A stretch of DNA of 58,580 bases from Clostridia bacterium (GCA_017471945.1 JAFURH010000025.1:1-58580); one strand, 5' to 3'; positions 43,133 through 52,880 are shown, numbered from the stretch's first letter. Made by a program: numbers and translations. The notes: generated by a model not told the origin, from the sequence alone.

Positions 43133-45145
43133 ATGAAAAAGAAAATAGTTTTAAGTTTATTAACGTTAGCAAGTATCTGTGCAACGGCAGGCGTTGCGTC
43201 CTTGACGAATAACGTCGCAAAGGCTGACGGAACTGTAGAACCCGTTCAAACGGCAACGGCAACGGACTTTTACTTAGAAGGCGGCGCGGCTGTCCGTTTT
43301 AAGGACGAAAACGCTACGGGTCTCCGCTTCGAAGCAAACGTAGACGAAACGTATATCAAAAGCTTTGGCGAGGCAACCATTCAATACTGTATGCTCCTTG
43401 CCCCTAAGTCTAAGGTGTCTGCATTGGCGGATTTGACGGTGGAAACGGCGAAGGATTTGGGCGCTAAGGCGATTTACAGCACGCTTACCCCTGACTTCAC
43501 CAACGAAGAAAGCGCCAACGAAACCTTCACCTACTACGGTGCCGTCACCTACGATATGACCGATTGGACGGACGAGGAAATCGAACAGGCGTATACGACG
43601 AGCTTGGTCGCAAGACCGTATATCGTCGTGACGAAAACAACGGGAAAAGAGGTCGTTTACGCGGATATCACGAAGGCAGAGGAGCGCAGTATGCGCGGGG
43701 TCGTTGAAAATGCGATTGAGGACCTTATCGAGAAAAACGAAAACGCGCCCGAGTGGACGCAAACGGAATTTGATAGTGTTCTTCCCTACACGGTAAATAG
43801 AGATGCCAAAGCGTTCCATGAACAAGGTGGCACGGTTAAGATTGCGCATACGTCTCCTTATACGCTAACCGAAACCGCATTAAATGTAAATACAGACACT
43901 CTTAAGTTTGTTGACGGCGCGTCTTACGCAGGGCAAGCGGTTTACGTACAAGGTACGGAAACGGTAAGCGAGAATACGTACGTAACGCTTGAAAAATATG
44001 GTGATATCGCCGTGGCAAGCGTTGAAAAGAATGCGGTTGCTACCCGTATAGACGCAAGCGTAGACCTGCCTGCAACGGCACTTTCCGCTACTTCTTCAAT
44101 TCTTCTTTACGGAACGAGCGGTATTGTTTCGACGAATTTCACGCAAGTAACGCAAGTAATCGATACGTTCCAAAAGTTGAAAGACGCTTTCGATTATGGT
44201 TCATTGACAACTACTTGGATTTCGCAAGGTAGAAAAACGGGACATTACGTGCTTGCCAGCGATATTAACAATACTACTGGATGGTTTAATTATACAAATG
44301 TTAGCGGAGCGGGTATATATTCTTCTGCTTACGCTACGAATCTAACTAAAGCAGAAGAATATAAGGATGTAGGTTTTGACGGCATTTTCGACGGTTTGGG
44401 ACATTCCATTACAATTAAGACTGGTGGCGGTTTATTTAATGCGTTATTGGAAGGTGTTGTGATCAGAAACGTGGCGTTTAAGGATATTCAAGTTTATACA
44501 CAGGATAAAGCGGTTCATAACCCTATCGGAGACGCTACAACGACATCCTACCTTTATCCGAGTGACAACGGAAAGAAGGGAAGTATTTCTAACGTATATA
44601 TTTCTTTTGATAAATCCGCGTATGACTATAAACATAGTGCGTTGCCTACTCGTTCGGGATGGTTGGATATGGAAAACATTGTGGTAGACCTCGATTATAC
44701 GGGAGCGACGACCGTTTCAGAAGGGAGTTCCGCTACGGGTATCTATCTGTTTGATTACGCTATGCACAATTTTAGTACCACAACCAATACTACCGGTACG
44801 CCTGCGATTTTGGACAATGTACACGTATTTGTGACAAATTGCAACGCGGCGACTGCGAAATATACGTATCAAACCTATAATAACCGGTCATGGTCTGTTA
44901 ATGCTAATCTTGATCCGGAAAAATTCCCGTATGGGGAAGCAGGACGGAATATTTATACGAAGATCGGCGAATACACGAGCTATGCGGATTTTGCAAACGG
45001 CGTAACGTCGCGTAACGCCGCGGGAAACGTGGTTGAGATTACGGCAACGCAATCGTTGGCGAAATTTACGGAAAGCGAATACTGGAAAGTCGTTACGGTT
45101 GGCGAGGGCGATACGGCGTATAGCTATCCTACTTGGTACAGATAA
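43133..45145 (+). CDS. Secreted protein with the shared Glug-like C-terminal module
   Basis: A 670-residue exported protein with a Sec signal peptide (KIVLSLLTLASICATAGVAS) ending near residue 31 and no lipobox or LPXTG. Residues 45-190 form one domain opening with GGAAVRFKDENATGLRFEA, which I believe recurs in clostridial surface proteins. Residues 355-670 repeat the C-terminal module of the 39434 protein: FDGIFDGLGHSITIK, GGLFNALLEGVVIRNVAF, GSISNVYISF and NIVVDLDYT, ending YPTWYR. It starts 11 bases after the 46-residue peptide. Likely a surface carbohydrate-binding protein. Stop followed by a long hairpin. Confidence 0.7.
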   Translation: MKKKIVLSLLTLASICATAGVASLTNNVAKADGTVEPVQTATATDFYLEGGAAVRFKDENATGLRFEANVDETYIKSFGEATIQYCMLLAPKSKVSALADLTVETAKDLGAKAIYSTLTPDFTNEESANETFTYYGAVTYDMTDWTDEEIEQAYTTSLVARPYIVVTKTTGKEVVYADITKAEERSMRGVVENAIEDLIEKNENAPEWTQTEFDSVLPYTVNRDAKAFHEQGGTVKIAHTSPYTLTETALNVNTDTLKFVDGASYAGQAVYVQGTETVSENTYVTLEKYGDIAVASVEKNAVATRIDASVDLPATALSATSSILLYGTSGIVSTNFTQVTQVIDTFQKLKDAFDYGSLTTTWISQGRKTGHYVLASDINNTTGWFNYTNVSGAGIYSSAYATNLTKAEEYKDVGFDGIFDGLGHSITIKTGGGLFNALLEGVVIRNVAFKDIQVYTQDKAVHNPIGDATTTSYLYPSDNGKKGSISNVYISFDKSAYDYKHSALPTRSGWLDMENIVVDLDYTGATTVSEGSSATGIYLFDYAMHNFSTTTNTTGTPAILDNVHVFVTNCNAATAKYTYQTYNNRSWSVNANLDPEKFPYGEAGRNIYTKIGEYTSYADFANGVTSRNAAGNVVEITATQSLAKFTESEYWKVVTVGEGDTAYSYPTWYR

Positions 45146-45170
45146 GATACCGTAAAATCTTTTTAGGAGC

Positions 45171-45203
45171 GCATAGACAAGGGGATTATCCCCTTGTCTA
45201 TGC
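45171..45203 (+). promoter_or_regulatory. Perfect 15-bp hairpin inside the operon, without U tract
   Basis: GCATAGACAAGGGGA, loop TTA, and its exact complement. CGAAAACT follows, so it is not an intrinsic terminator. It lies between the secreted protein gene and the esterase gene and may protect a processed 3' end or lower downstream expression. Confidence 0.6.
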
Positions 45204-45215
45204 GAAAACTATGAT

Positions 45216-46232
45216 ATGAAAAAAGCAGTAAAAATAGACGGCAACGAATGTCATAACAGCTTAATGCGAAGAAAGAAACCCTTGCTTTCTTATGACGAAA
45301 CGCAAGATTATAACGAATGGAAAGCGAAGATCAAAGAAAAGTTTATAGAACTTTTGGGTATTCCGTCCATAGAACAAAACGCAGGCTCTATGGAGTGGGA
45401 AATCGAAGAGGATATCAAACTGGACGGGTATCGTCGTATTCGGTTCGTTTTTGAAAGCGAAGTAGATACCTACGTACCCTGTTATTTGTTAATTCCCGAT
45501 ACGGGCAAAGAAAAATATCCTTTGGCAATTTGCTTGCAAGGACATTCGACGGGATTTCATCTTTCGGTTGGGGAAGAAAAATTTCCCGACGATTATCGCT
45601 TTCAGCCCCGCGCTTCGCTTGGCTTACAGGCGGTAAAAGAGGGGTATATCGCCCTTTGTATCGAGCAACGCGCAATGGGAGAAAGAAAACCCAAATACCC
45701 CGCGTTTAATTGCGGGTTTGCCGCGTGCAACGCGTTTATGCTCGGAAGAACGCTGATTGGCGAGCGTTGTTGGGATATCTCCCGCGCGATCGATTTAATG
45801 GTGAATTTCCCGCAGGTAGAAACGGAGAATATTTTGATTACGGGCAATTCGGGAGGCGGAACGGCTTCGTATTACGCGGCTTGCTACGACGAGCGTATTA
45901 AGCTTTCCGCGCCGAGCTGTTCGTTTTGTTCTTATCACACGTCTACTATGGCGGTGTTGCATTGTGGGTGCAACTGTATTCCGCGCGCCTACGAATACTT
46001 TGAAATGGAAGATTTGGCGTGCTTGATCGCGCCTCGCAAGTTATTGGTAGTTGCAGGGAAGAAGGACGTTATTTTTCCGATTGACGGCGTGCGTGATTCT
46101 TATAAAACGGTAGAAAAGATTTATGAGTATAATAAAGCGGAAAACAACTGCGCGTTGGTCGAACACGAAAGAGATCATTATTGGGACGAGGCAGTAGTTT
46201 GGTCGGCAATTAAAGAAATAAAAAGTAAGTAA
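45216..46232 (+). CDS. Alpha/beta-hydrolase, acetyl-xylan-esterase-like
   Basis: A 338-residue cytoplasmic hydrolase. The nucleophile elbow is ITGNSGGGTASYYAACYD (Ser in GNSGG near residue 212). Preceding oxyanion features include LAICLQGHSTGFH, and the catalytic Asp/His are probably in VAGKKDVIFP and EHERDHYWDE. It resembles the CE7/CE15-like Abhydrolase family used to remove acyl groups from oligosaccharides. An ATG at 45216 with little ribosome binding site suggests low translation. GH95-like and GH36-like genes follow at 12-base gaps, so it likely deacylates sugars after uptake. Confidence 0.8.
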   Translation: MKKAVKIDGNECHNSLMRRKKPLLSYDETQDYNEWKAKIKEKFIELLGIPSIEQNAGSMEWEIEEDIKLDGYRRIRFVFESEVDTYVPCYLLIPDTGKEKYPLAICLQGHSTGFHLSVGEEKFPDDYRFQPRASLGLQAVKEGYIALCIEQRAMGERKPKYPAFNCGFAACNAFMLGRTLIGERCWDISRAIDLMVNFPQVETENILITGNSGGGTASYYAACYDERIKLSAPSCSFCSYHTSTMAVLHCGCNCIPRAYEYFEMEDLACLIAPRKLLVVAGKKDVIFPIDGVRDSYKTVEKIYEYNKAENNCALVEHERDHYWDEAVVWSAIKEIKSK

Positions 46233-46244
46233 TCAAGAGGAAAT

Positions 46245-48419
46245 ATGTTGAAAAGTGCATATAATTTGACAAGGAGTGGGACGATTGGTCGTTGGGACGA
46301 AGGGTTTGCTTTGGGAAACGGTGATTTAGGCGCGCTTATTTTCGGGGAAGAAAATATTTGTTTTTCGTTGGATAAGAGCAACCTTTGGGATAATCGTCCC
46401 GCTCCGGAAACTTTGGAGAAAAATTTTAATTACGCTAATATGGTTTCGCTCGTCAAAAGAGGAAAGGAAGAGGATTGGCGGGAATTTTTAAGATTATTTA
46501 ACGACTGCGTAAGTCATTCCACCCCCACGAAACTGAACGCGGGAAAGATTATTTTTCATCTTGCCCCTACTTCGGCTACGCAGTTTTCTTTGGATATTGC
46601 GTGCGGGGAAGCGCGTATCCGTTCAGGAAAACACTTGATAAAGTCGTTCGTCTGCGCCGATAAAAAGGTCGGCGTTGCGGTATTTGACGAGAATATTGAT
46701 TTTTCGGTGGAATTTCCCGAATATTATTACCGTGAAGAAACGTTTGAGAACGGCAAAGTCAAGCTACAAGGCTTGGCTTATGACCGCCCGAAAATTTTAC
46801 ATATAGAAGATATTACTATTTACCTACATCAAAACGGCGAAAGCTATTTCGGAATCGCCTATTTAGAGAAACGGATAGAAAAGAAAAAACAGCTTTTCTA
46901 TTACGTTTTTTGCGAAGAAACGCAAGAAAAGGCGATCGAAGATATCAAAGACGCGTTTTCCGTGAGCGATAAAACGTATGACGAACTGCTTGACGAGCAT
47001 AAGCGTTGGTGGCAAGCGTTTTGGTCCGAATCGGCTCTTTCCATTCCTGATAAAAAAATGGAACGGGCGTATTATTTATCGCAATATTTATTCGGGAGCG
47101 GTAACCGTGCGGATAAATTCCCTATGCCCTTGCAGGGGCTTTGGACGGCGTGCGACGGAAAACTACCGCCATGGAAAGGGGATTATCATCACGATTTGAA
47201 TACGGAGCTTACGTATTGGTCGTATTTGCGCTCTAACCATATCGCTACGGGAAAATCTTTCGTCGAATATCTTTGGAACTATAAGATAGTATTCGAGAAT
47301 TTCGCAAAGGAATTTTTCGGGGTAGACGGCTTGCTTTTGCCTTCCACGTCCACGCCGACGGGGCAGCCGATTGGCGGGTGGCCTATGTATTCCTATTCGC
47401 CTACGGTTTCGATTTGGGTGGCAAAGGCGTTTGACGATTACTATCAATACACGGGCGACGAGGACTTTTTCTTGACGCGCGCGTATCCGTTTTTCAAAAG
47501 AGTAGGCGACGCGATTTCCGCGTTGTTATATGAAAAGGACGGGAAATTGTATCTGCCTCTGTCCTCTTCACCCGAATACAACGGTTGTGAAAAAAACGCG
47601 TTTATGCAATGGTCGAATTTCGATTTACAGCTCGTTCGGTATTTATACGAAACATTGATTGTATATGCGACAAAAGCAGGCGACGATATAACGGAATATA
47701 CGGAAAAACTTCAAAAATTAGACGGTTTTTATATCAATCAAGACAAGGTTTTAATGGTAAGCAATTCCGAGCGGGTAGAATATACGCACAGGCATCATTC
47801 TAACTTATTGTGCATTTATCCTTTGCAGACGTTGAAAGCGGATTCAAAAGAAAACGCAGAGATTATCGAAGAAAATATTAAACGGTTGGAAGAACTCGGC
47901 TACGGTTGGTGGGTTGGATATTCTTTCCCGTGGTTTGCGTCCGTTTGCTGTATGAATAAGAGTGCAAACCGTGCGTTGTTTGCGTTGCAGATTTTTTACC
48001 GTTGTTATTTAGCGGACAACGGCTTTCATTTGAACGGTGATTTCAAAAAGTACGGCGTGTCGTTGATCCATTACCGTCCGTTTACGTTAGAGGCGAATTA
48101 CGCGTATTGCGACGCTATTCACAATATGCTCATACAAGACCATTTGGGATATATCGAATTGTTCCCTTGCGTGCCTGAGGAATGGCAAAACGAAGAAATT
48201 TCTTTTGAAAACCTGCGCGCGAGGAAAGGGGTTTTAGTGAGCGCAACTTGCCAAAACGGAACGGTTACAAAGTTGACGATAAAAACAGACACACCGCAAA
48301 CGATCCGCATAAGGAATGCATTTTGCAAAGAAAAAATCGTATTTGCTAGCGGTCAAGAAATCGATTGCAAAATCGGAGAGATATTTTCCGTCGAGATTAA
48401 AGATACGCTTGTATTATAA
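46245..48419 (+). CDS. GH95-like glycoside hydrolase with altered catalytic residues
   Basis: A 724-residue cytoplasmic protein with the GH95 layout: an N-terminal beta-sandwich (GFALGNGDLGALIFGEE), a linker, an (alpha/alpha)6 barrel (MPLQGLWTACDGKLPPWKGD) and a C-terminal beta domain. Compared with the fucosidase AfcA, the general acid is kept (Glu444 in SSSPEYNG). The pair that positions the base reads D317-L-N319 instead of N-x-N, and the base in the FxxDGN motif is Glu616 (FTLEAN). GH95 acts on alpha-L-fucosides and alpha-L-galactosides. The changes suggest another substrate or a neighbouring family. It lies 12 bases after the esterase gene. Confidence 0.75.
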   Translation: MLKSAYNLTRSGTIGRWDEGFALGNGDLGALIFGEENICFSLDKSNLWDNRPAPETLEKNFNYANMVSLVKRGKEEDWREFLRLFNDCVSHSTPTKLNAGKIIFHLAPTSATQFSLDIACGEARIRSGKHLIKSFVCADKKVGVAVFDENIDFSVEFPEYYYREETFENGKVKLQGLAYDRPKILHIEDITIYLHQNGESYFGIAYLEKRIEKKKQLFYYVFCEETQEKAIEDIKDAFSVSDKTYDELLDEHKRWWQAFWSESALSIPDKKMERAYYLSQYLFGSGNRADKFPMPLQGLWTACDGKLPPWKGDYHHDLNTELTYWSYLRSNHIATGKSFVEYLWNYKIVFENFAKEFFGVDGLLLPSTSTPTGQPIGGWPMYSYSPTVSIWVAKAFDDYYQYTGDEDFFLTRAYPFFKRVGDAISALLYEKDGKLYLPLSSSPEYNGCEKNAFMQWSNFDLQLVRYLYETLIVYATKAGDDITEYTEKLQKLDGFYINQDKVLMVSNSERVEYTHRHHSNLLCIYPLQTLKADSKENAEIIEENIKRLEELGYGWWVGYSFPWFASVCCMNKSANRALFALQIFYRCYLADNGFHLNGDFKKYGVSLIHYRPFTLEANYAYCDAIHNMLIQDHLGYIELFPCVPEEWQNEEISFENLRARKGVLVSATCQNGTVTKLTIKTDTPQTIRIRNAFCKEKIVFASGQEIDCKIGEIFSVEIKDTLVL

Positions 48420-48430
48420 AGGAGAATTGT

Positions 48431-50641
48431 ATGAAAATCAAATGTATTCAAAAACAGATCAATGCAAACGCTACCGTTGGATTTGACGTGATCGCCAAAG
48501 ATCGCGAATTGCAGTTGGAATATCGTGTTTTGCATGAAAACGACGGGTATATCCACGTGCAAGCAAAAAACGGTCTGTTGCAAGACGATATTTACATAAA
48601 AAACGCGAAAGACGGCGTGATCGCTTGCAGAAAAATTAAAAACGTATCGTCCGCGCCCTTGGGAATTTGCGAACTTCTTGTAAAAATAGGCGGATTACAA
48701 TTCGGCGGGGATAGCAAAGACGATTATTTTTACCACGCGGAAAACCCTCGTATTTACGAAACAATGACCTTTCCGTTGGATTACAAAAGAACGGCAAACG
48801 ACGCCATGAATTCCGAGTACGACGTGGTAGCAAGCAACCGTTGGGCAGACTCCGGTGTGATACAAGATAGGATCGGCGCAAGCCCCTATCAACCCTTTCC
48901 CGCTATTTTGGTGTCTAATTATAAAGACAAGCAAGGTGTCGTGCACGGGAGTTTATCGCAATGTGTATTTTATCATAATTATTTGGTCGGACACGAGGAA
49001 AACGGCGCATTTTTAGAGATTTATTCATCCTTTAAGGCGACGGAATACCGTATTTTAGAGGCGGGGGAAACGATAATCGACGAATGGTATTTAGGCACGA
49101 CGAACGACTCCGACGATATTGAGAAGTTTTTCGAAACGTACGTGGGTATTTTGCGGGAAAAATTACCGAGCGGGTACGGTCGTTCGAATGCCAACCGCCA
49201 TAGCATTGTATGGGGGTCTTGGAACGACGGCTATTATCGGGATATTTCTCACGAGGCGTTAATCAAAGAGGCGAAAGCGATCGCAAAATATTTCCCTACC
49301 GTACAATGGATGCAGATTGACGACGGCTACGCTACCTATAATAAATCGCCGAATGGGCTTTGTGCGCCGTACGACGGAGAAGAGGGGATCGATAAAGCCA
49401 AATTCCCCAGAGGCTTACGTGCGTTTACGGACGAGGTGCGTGAAATCGGACTTCGCCCCGCCCTTTGGATAGGCGGACTTGCACCCAAAAAAACAAAAAT
49501 TTATCAAGAACATCCCGAATGGTTTGTCGATTATTCTATGCGTCTTGTTTTGTCTGCGCCGTTAGACGTCAGTCAAACGGTTGTTCGGGAATATATGAAA
49601 TCCGCGTTAGATTTTTTGGTGACGGATGGTGGATTTGAGGGCGTAAAGCACGATTTTTGGAGCTTTGCGTTCGAGGTTAGCCACGATTTTTATAAGGAAA
49701 AGGCAAAATCGGGCTATGAAATGCGTACTTGGTGGTTAAATGAAATTCGCAAGAGATTGCCGACCGACGGATATTTCCAAACGGGTTGCGATATCGTGCA
49801 AGGAAACCCGTTTTTAGGCGAGTTTTTCACGAATTACCGTTACGGCGTGGACGTTAGTGACGGGAACTGGGATTATATGGTAACGAATATGCAATGGGGC
49901 GCATCGTGCTTTGCCACGCATACGGGGGATATGATCGTTCCCAACAGTGATTCTGTGAGTTTATTTCCTAAATTGCCGTATAACGAATTTTTATTCTTGA
50001 CGAGTTATATTCTTATCACGCGTTCGTGCGTGGAGTTGGCGGGGAAATATAGCGAGGTTGAACCGAATAATCCTCGCTTGAAGATATTACAAAAAGCGAT
50101 TTGTTGTCCCGACAACGGCAAGGACGTACATTTTATCGATTACGATTACAGAAAAATGGGAAGAAACCTGCCTCTCGTTTGGTATATCGACGGCGCGCTG
50201 TTTTCTCGCGAGCAAAACAAGGCATTGCCGATAAAGACGGTAGCGTTGTTCAACCCCGAGGACGAAGAAAGAACGGTTTCTTTTGATATTTCCAAAATGG
50301 GCGTTCCAGAAAGGGAAGTACTGTGTACGGAAATTTGGACGGGCGAGCAAATACATTTTGAGAATATGGTATCCGCTACTTTGCCACCCCGTAGCTGTAA
50401 AATGTATACGATAGCGACGGACGATACCGTTTTGTTGGATAGCAACGTAAAAATTTGCGCGGTACAAATTACGGAAAACAGCATAGAATTTGAAATACCT
50501 TATAAAGGGAAAGTAGAGATTGTGCTTGCGTTCAAGCCGACGAAAGTGTTGTATAATAACGCCGAAATTGTGTTTGAAAAGCTTGGCAACAAAGTGGATT
50601 TTGAAATTGAACAAGCAGGAAAAATAATAATTGTTTCATAA
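48431..50641 (+). CDS. GH36-family alpha-galactosidase-like enzyme
   Basis: A 736-residue cytoplasmic glycosidase. The N-terminal beta-supersandwich spans about residues 1-240. The barrel begins at WMQIDDGYATYN near residue 297, with PALWIGGLAPKK, and carries the nucleophile Asp408 in GVKHDFWSF and a candidate acid/base Asp477 in VDVSDGNWDYM. A C-terminal beta domain closes the protein. GH36 members cleave alpha-galactosides and alpha-N-acetylgalactosaminides. An AAGGAG ribosome binding site lies within the end of the GH95-like gene. Together these enzymes point to fucose/galactose-containing oligosaccharides. Confidence 0.85.
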   Translation: MKIKCIQKQINANATVGFDVIAKDRELQLEYRVLHENDGYIHVQAKNGLLQDDIYIKNAKDGVIACRKIKNVSSAPLGICELLVKIGGLQFGGDSKDDYFYHAENPRIYETMTFPLDYKRTANDAMNSEYDVVASNRWADSGVIQDRIGASPYQPFPAILVSNYKDKQGVVHGSLSQCVFYHNYLVGHEENGAFLEIYSSFKATEYRILEAGETIIDEWYLGTTNDSDDIEKFFETYVGILREKLPSGYGRSNANRHSIVWGSWNDGYYRDISHEALIKEAKAIAKYFPTVQWMQIDDGYATYNKSPNGLCAPYDGEEGIDKAKFPRGLRAFTDEVREIGLRPALWIGGLAPKKTKIYQEHPEWFVDYSMRLVLSAPLDVSQTVVREYMKSALDFLVTDGGFEGVKHDFWSFAFEVSHDFYKEKAKSGYEMRTWWLNEIRKRLPTDGYFQTGCDIVQGNPFLGEFFTNYRYGVDVSDGNWDYMVTNMQWGASCFATHTGDMIVPNSDSVSLFPKLPYNEFLFLTSYILITRSCVELAGKYSEVEPNNPRLKILQKAICCPDNGKDVHFIDYDYRKMGRNLPLVWYIDGALFSREQNKALPIKTVALFNPEDEERTVSFDISKMGVPEREVLCTEIWTGEQIHFENMVSATLPPRSCKMYTIATDDTVLLDSNVKICAVQITENSIEFEIPYKGKVEIVLAFKPTKVLYNNAEIVFEKLGNKVDFEIEQAGKIIIVS

Positions 50642-50654
50642 GGAGCAAGAAAAA

Positions 50655-50732
50655 TGATTAAATTATCAAGAGAAAAATATGGGATAATCCACTTAAATTA
50701 CAATAAAAGAAAAAATATATTTAATGGTTAGG
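50655..50732 (+). CDS. Possible 25-residue micro-ORF
   Basis: ATG at 50655 behind AAGGAG, 25 codons (MIKLSREKYGIIHLNYNKRK...), stop TAG at 50730-50732, which abuts the ribosome binding site of the next gene. Basic and Asn-rich. It could be a leader peptide coupling translation or noise in AT-rich spacer DNA. Confidence 0.25.
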
Positions 50733-50741
50733 AGGTATAGT

Positions 50742-52829
50742 ATGTTTGGCGAGATAGAAAGGAATTACGATTTTAGAAAAGTGTTGTTACAAGCGAACGA
50801 AAGAGGCGTTTGTGATAAAAGCGTGCGCGCAGGTACGGACGAGCTTTCCCTTGTAAACGGCGTATTTTTTACGGGCGAAGACAGCACGGAAATAGCGGTA
50901 GCGAAAGCAGATTTTATCGAATTTTTAAGCGTGTCCTGCGGAGTAGAAAGGCCGTATAACGAGGCGGGCGTGGAAATATCTCTTAGCCTTGGCGGAGATT
51001 TGAAAGAAGTCAACGCTTATAAAGGCAGAAGAATTATAGTTTCCGAAAATAAAATTCAAATTCACGGGTTCGATTATCGTGGGTTAGCGTGTGCCTTGTT
51101 TGATATAGAGGAAATTCTGAAAGGAAGAAAAACGGTCAATTTACCCAAGAAAGAATTCCAAAACAAGCCGTTGTTCTCGCCCCGTATGGCACATTCGGGT
51201 TACGGATTAGACGAATTCCCCGAAAAATATATGTTGCGCTTATTGAAAGAAGGAATAGACACCATTATTTTGTTTATGAAAGAACCAAATGCGAATGCTT
51301 TTGGCGAAAAGACGGATATCAACGGGTTGATCGCACAAGCAAACGCAATGGGATTAGACGTGTATGCGTATTGTAAATTACAAAATTTCCATCATCCCGA
51401 CGAAGAAAACGCCGAGGAAACGTTTGATAAGGTCTACGGCGATTTTTTCCGTATACATAACGGCTTTAAGGGGTTAATTTTGGTAGGGGAATCGGTAGAA
51501 TTTCCAAGCAAGGACGAGCGCGTGGCTTGTCGGTATTATTACGAGGTGGGTGAGGACGGTATACCCGACGGAAAGCTCTCTCCTGGTTGGTTTCCGTGCC
51601 GAGATTATCCCCAGTGGTTAGAGCTTATAAAAAAGAGCATTCGCAAGGCAAAACCCGACGCGGATATTGTATTTTGGACGTATAACTGGGGCTGGGCAGG
51701 CGAGAAAGAGCGCGTGGAATTATTGAACGCGTTGCCTACGGACGTTAGTTTACTCGTTACCTTTGAAATGTTCCAAAAGTTTAAGTATGGAAAGGTTTCG
51801 GAAATGGTATGCGATTATTCGCTTGTACAAGCGACGGCGGGAGATTATTTTTTAAGCGAGGCGAAAGTAGCCAAGGAGAGAAATATTCGCTTATACACGC
51901 AAGCCAACGCAGGGGGCAGGACTTGGGATTTTGGCATATTACCCTACGAGCCTATGCCGTATCATTGGAAAAAGCGTTACGATAGCATGAACGAGTGTCG
52001 TGAAAAGTATAATTTACAAGGCGTGATGGAATGTCATCATTTCGGCTTTACGCCCTCGTTTATCACGAGCTTTGAGAAACGCTGTTTCGAATATGCGGGG
52101 GATTTTTCGGGCGGGAAAGATAGCACCAAATATTTGAACGCCGTATTAAGACAATATTTTGGGGAAAATCTGCCAAAATTAAAAGAAGGCTTTGCATTGA
52201 TGAGCAAGGCGCTAGATTGTTATCCGCCGACAGACGAAATGCAATACGGCCCTATGCGTATCGGCACGGCGTATCCTTTGAATTTGATTAGAGATTGCAA
52301 GCAAAAGAAACAACCGTATGAATATTTCGGAATGAAGATTTGCGAAACGACGTACCGCGGAATGGATAGTATTCGCACGAAATTTACGCCGCATTGTGTG
52401 CGCGTAAGAGTGGAGATAAAACGATTGAAAAGAGGCGTAAAATATATTAAAAAAGCGATTAAGTGTTTTAAGAGAATAGGACAACCAAACGAAAAATTAT
52501 TACGACAAATCAATATGATAGAGTATATTTTATGTTGCTATAAAACCGCGGTACACGTAAAAGAATTTTATCTGCAAAAATGCGCCTTTAACAATGCAAG
52601 CACGTGCTGTAAAGCTACAAGGGCGTTAGATAACATAGAAAGAATTGCAAGGGCAGAAATCGAAAACGCAAAAGAAAGCATTGCGTTTGTGGAAAAAGAC
52701 TCTGCGATCGGGTATGAGGCGTCTATGTGTTATCAGGGTGATAAGGCGCATATCGAATGGAAGATAAAGCAAGTGGAATATATGCTCAAACACGAAGTGG
52801 GAATGTATCGAAATTGTCTGGAAAAATAA
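50742..52829 (+). CDS. GH20/GH84-like putative hexosaminidase
   Basis: A 695-residue protein; the ATG at 50742 follows AGGAGG at good spacing and six earlier codons are discarded. Residues 1-140 match the small alpha/beta domain that precedes the barrel in GH20-type enzymes (IQIHGFDYRGLACALFDIEE). Residues 150-460 are a probable TIM barrel (SPRMAHSGYGLDEFPEKYML, DIVFWTYNWGWAGEKE, ECHHFGFTPSF), and the helical C-terminal 200 residues are Cys- and Lys-rich. The standard GH20 DE pair is not obvious. No signal peptide. Activity on N-acetylhexosamines is a guess from fold similarity. Confidence 0.6.
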   Translation: MFGEIERNYDFRKVLLQANERGVCDKSVRAGTDELSLVNGVFFTGEDSTEIAVAKADFIEFLSVSCGVERPYNEAGVEISLSLGGDLKEVNAYKGRRIIVSENKIQIHGFDYRGLACALFDIEEILKGRKTVNLPKKEFQNKPLFSPRMAHSGYGLDEFPEKYMLRLLKEGIDTIILFMKEPNANAFGEKTDINGLIAQANAMGLDVYAYCKLQNFHHPDEENAEETFDKVYGDFFRIHNGFKGLILVGESVEFPSKDERVACRYYYEVGEDGIPDGKLSPGWFPCRDYPQWLELIKKSIRKAKPDADIVFWTYNWGWAGEKERVELLNALPTDVSLLVTFEMFQKFKYGKVSEMVCDYSLVQATAGDYFLSEAKVAKERNIRLYTQANAGGRTWDFGILPYEPMPYHWKKRYDSMNECREKYNLQGVMECHHFGFTPSFITSFEKRCFEYAGDFSGGKDSTKYLNAVLRQYFGENLPKLKEGFALMSKALDCYPPTDEMQYGPMRIGTAYPLNLIRDCKQKKQPYEYFGMKICETTYRGMDSIRTKFTPHCVRVRVEIKRLKRGVKYIKKAIKCFKRIGQPNEKLLRQINMIEYILCCYKTAVHVKEFYLQKCAFNNASTCCKATRALDNIERIARAEIENAKESIAFVEKDSAIGYEASMCYQGDKAHIEWKIKQVEYMLKHEVGMYRNCLEK

Positions 52830-52850
52830 GATAAAAAAGTAAAAAAATAA

Positions 52851-52880
52851 GTTTCAACGTAAAAAAGAAAAGATTGAAAC
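52851..52880. repeat. Inverted repeat GTTTCAA/TTGAAAC
   Basis: Seven-base arms at 52851-52857 and 52874-52880 with a 16-base A-rich loop, directly before the interrupted small ORF at 52881. No U tract. Confidence 0.35.

Noticed and set aside
45171..45203. Intrinsic terminator
   Set aside because: The stem is perfect but no U tract follows on either strand, so it is reported as a hairpin element instead.
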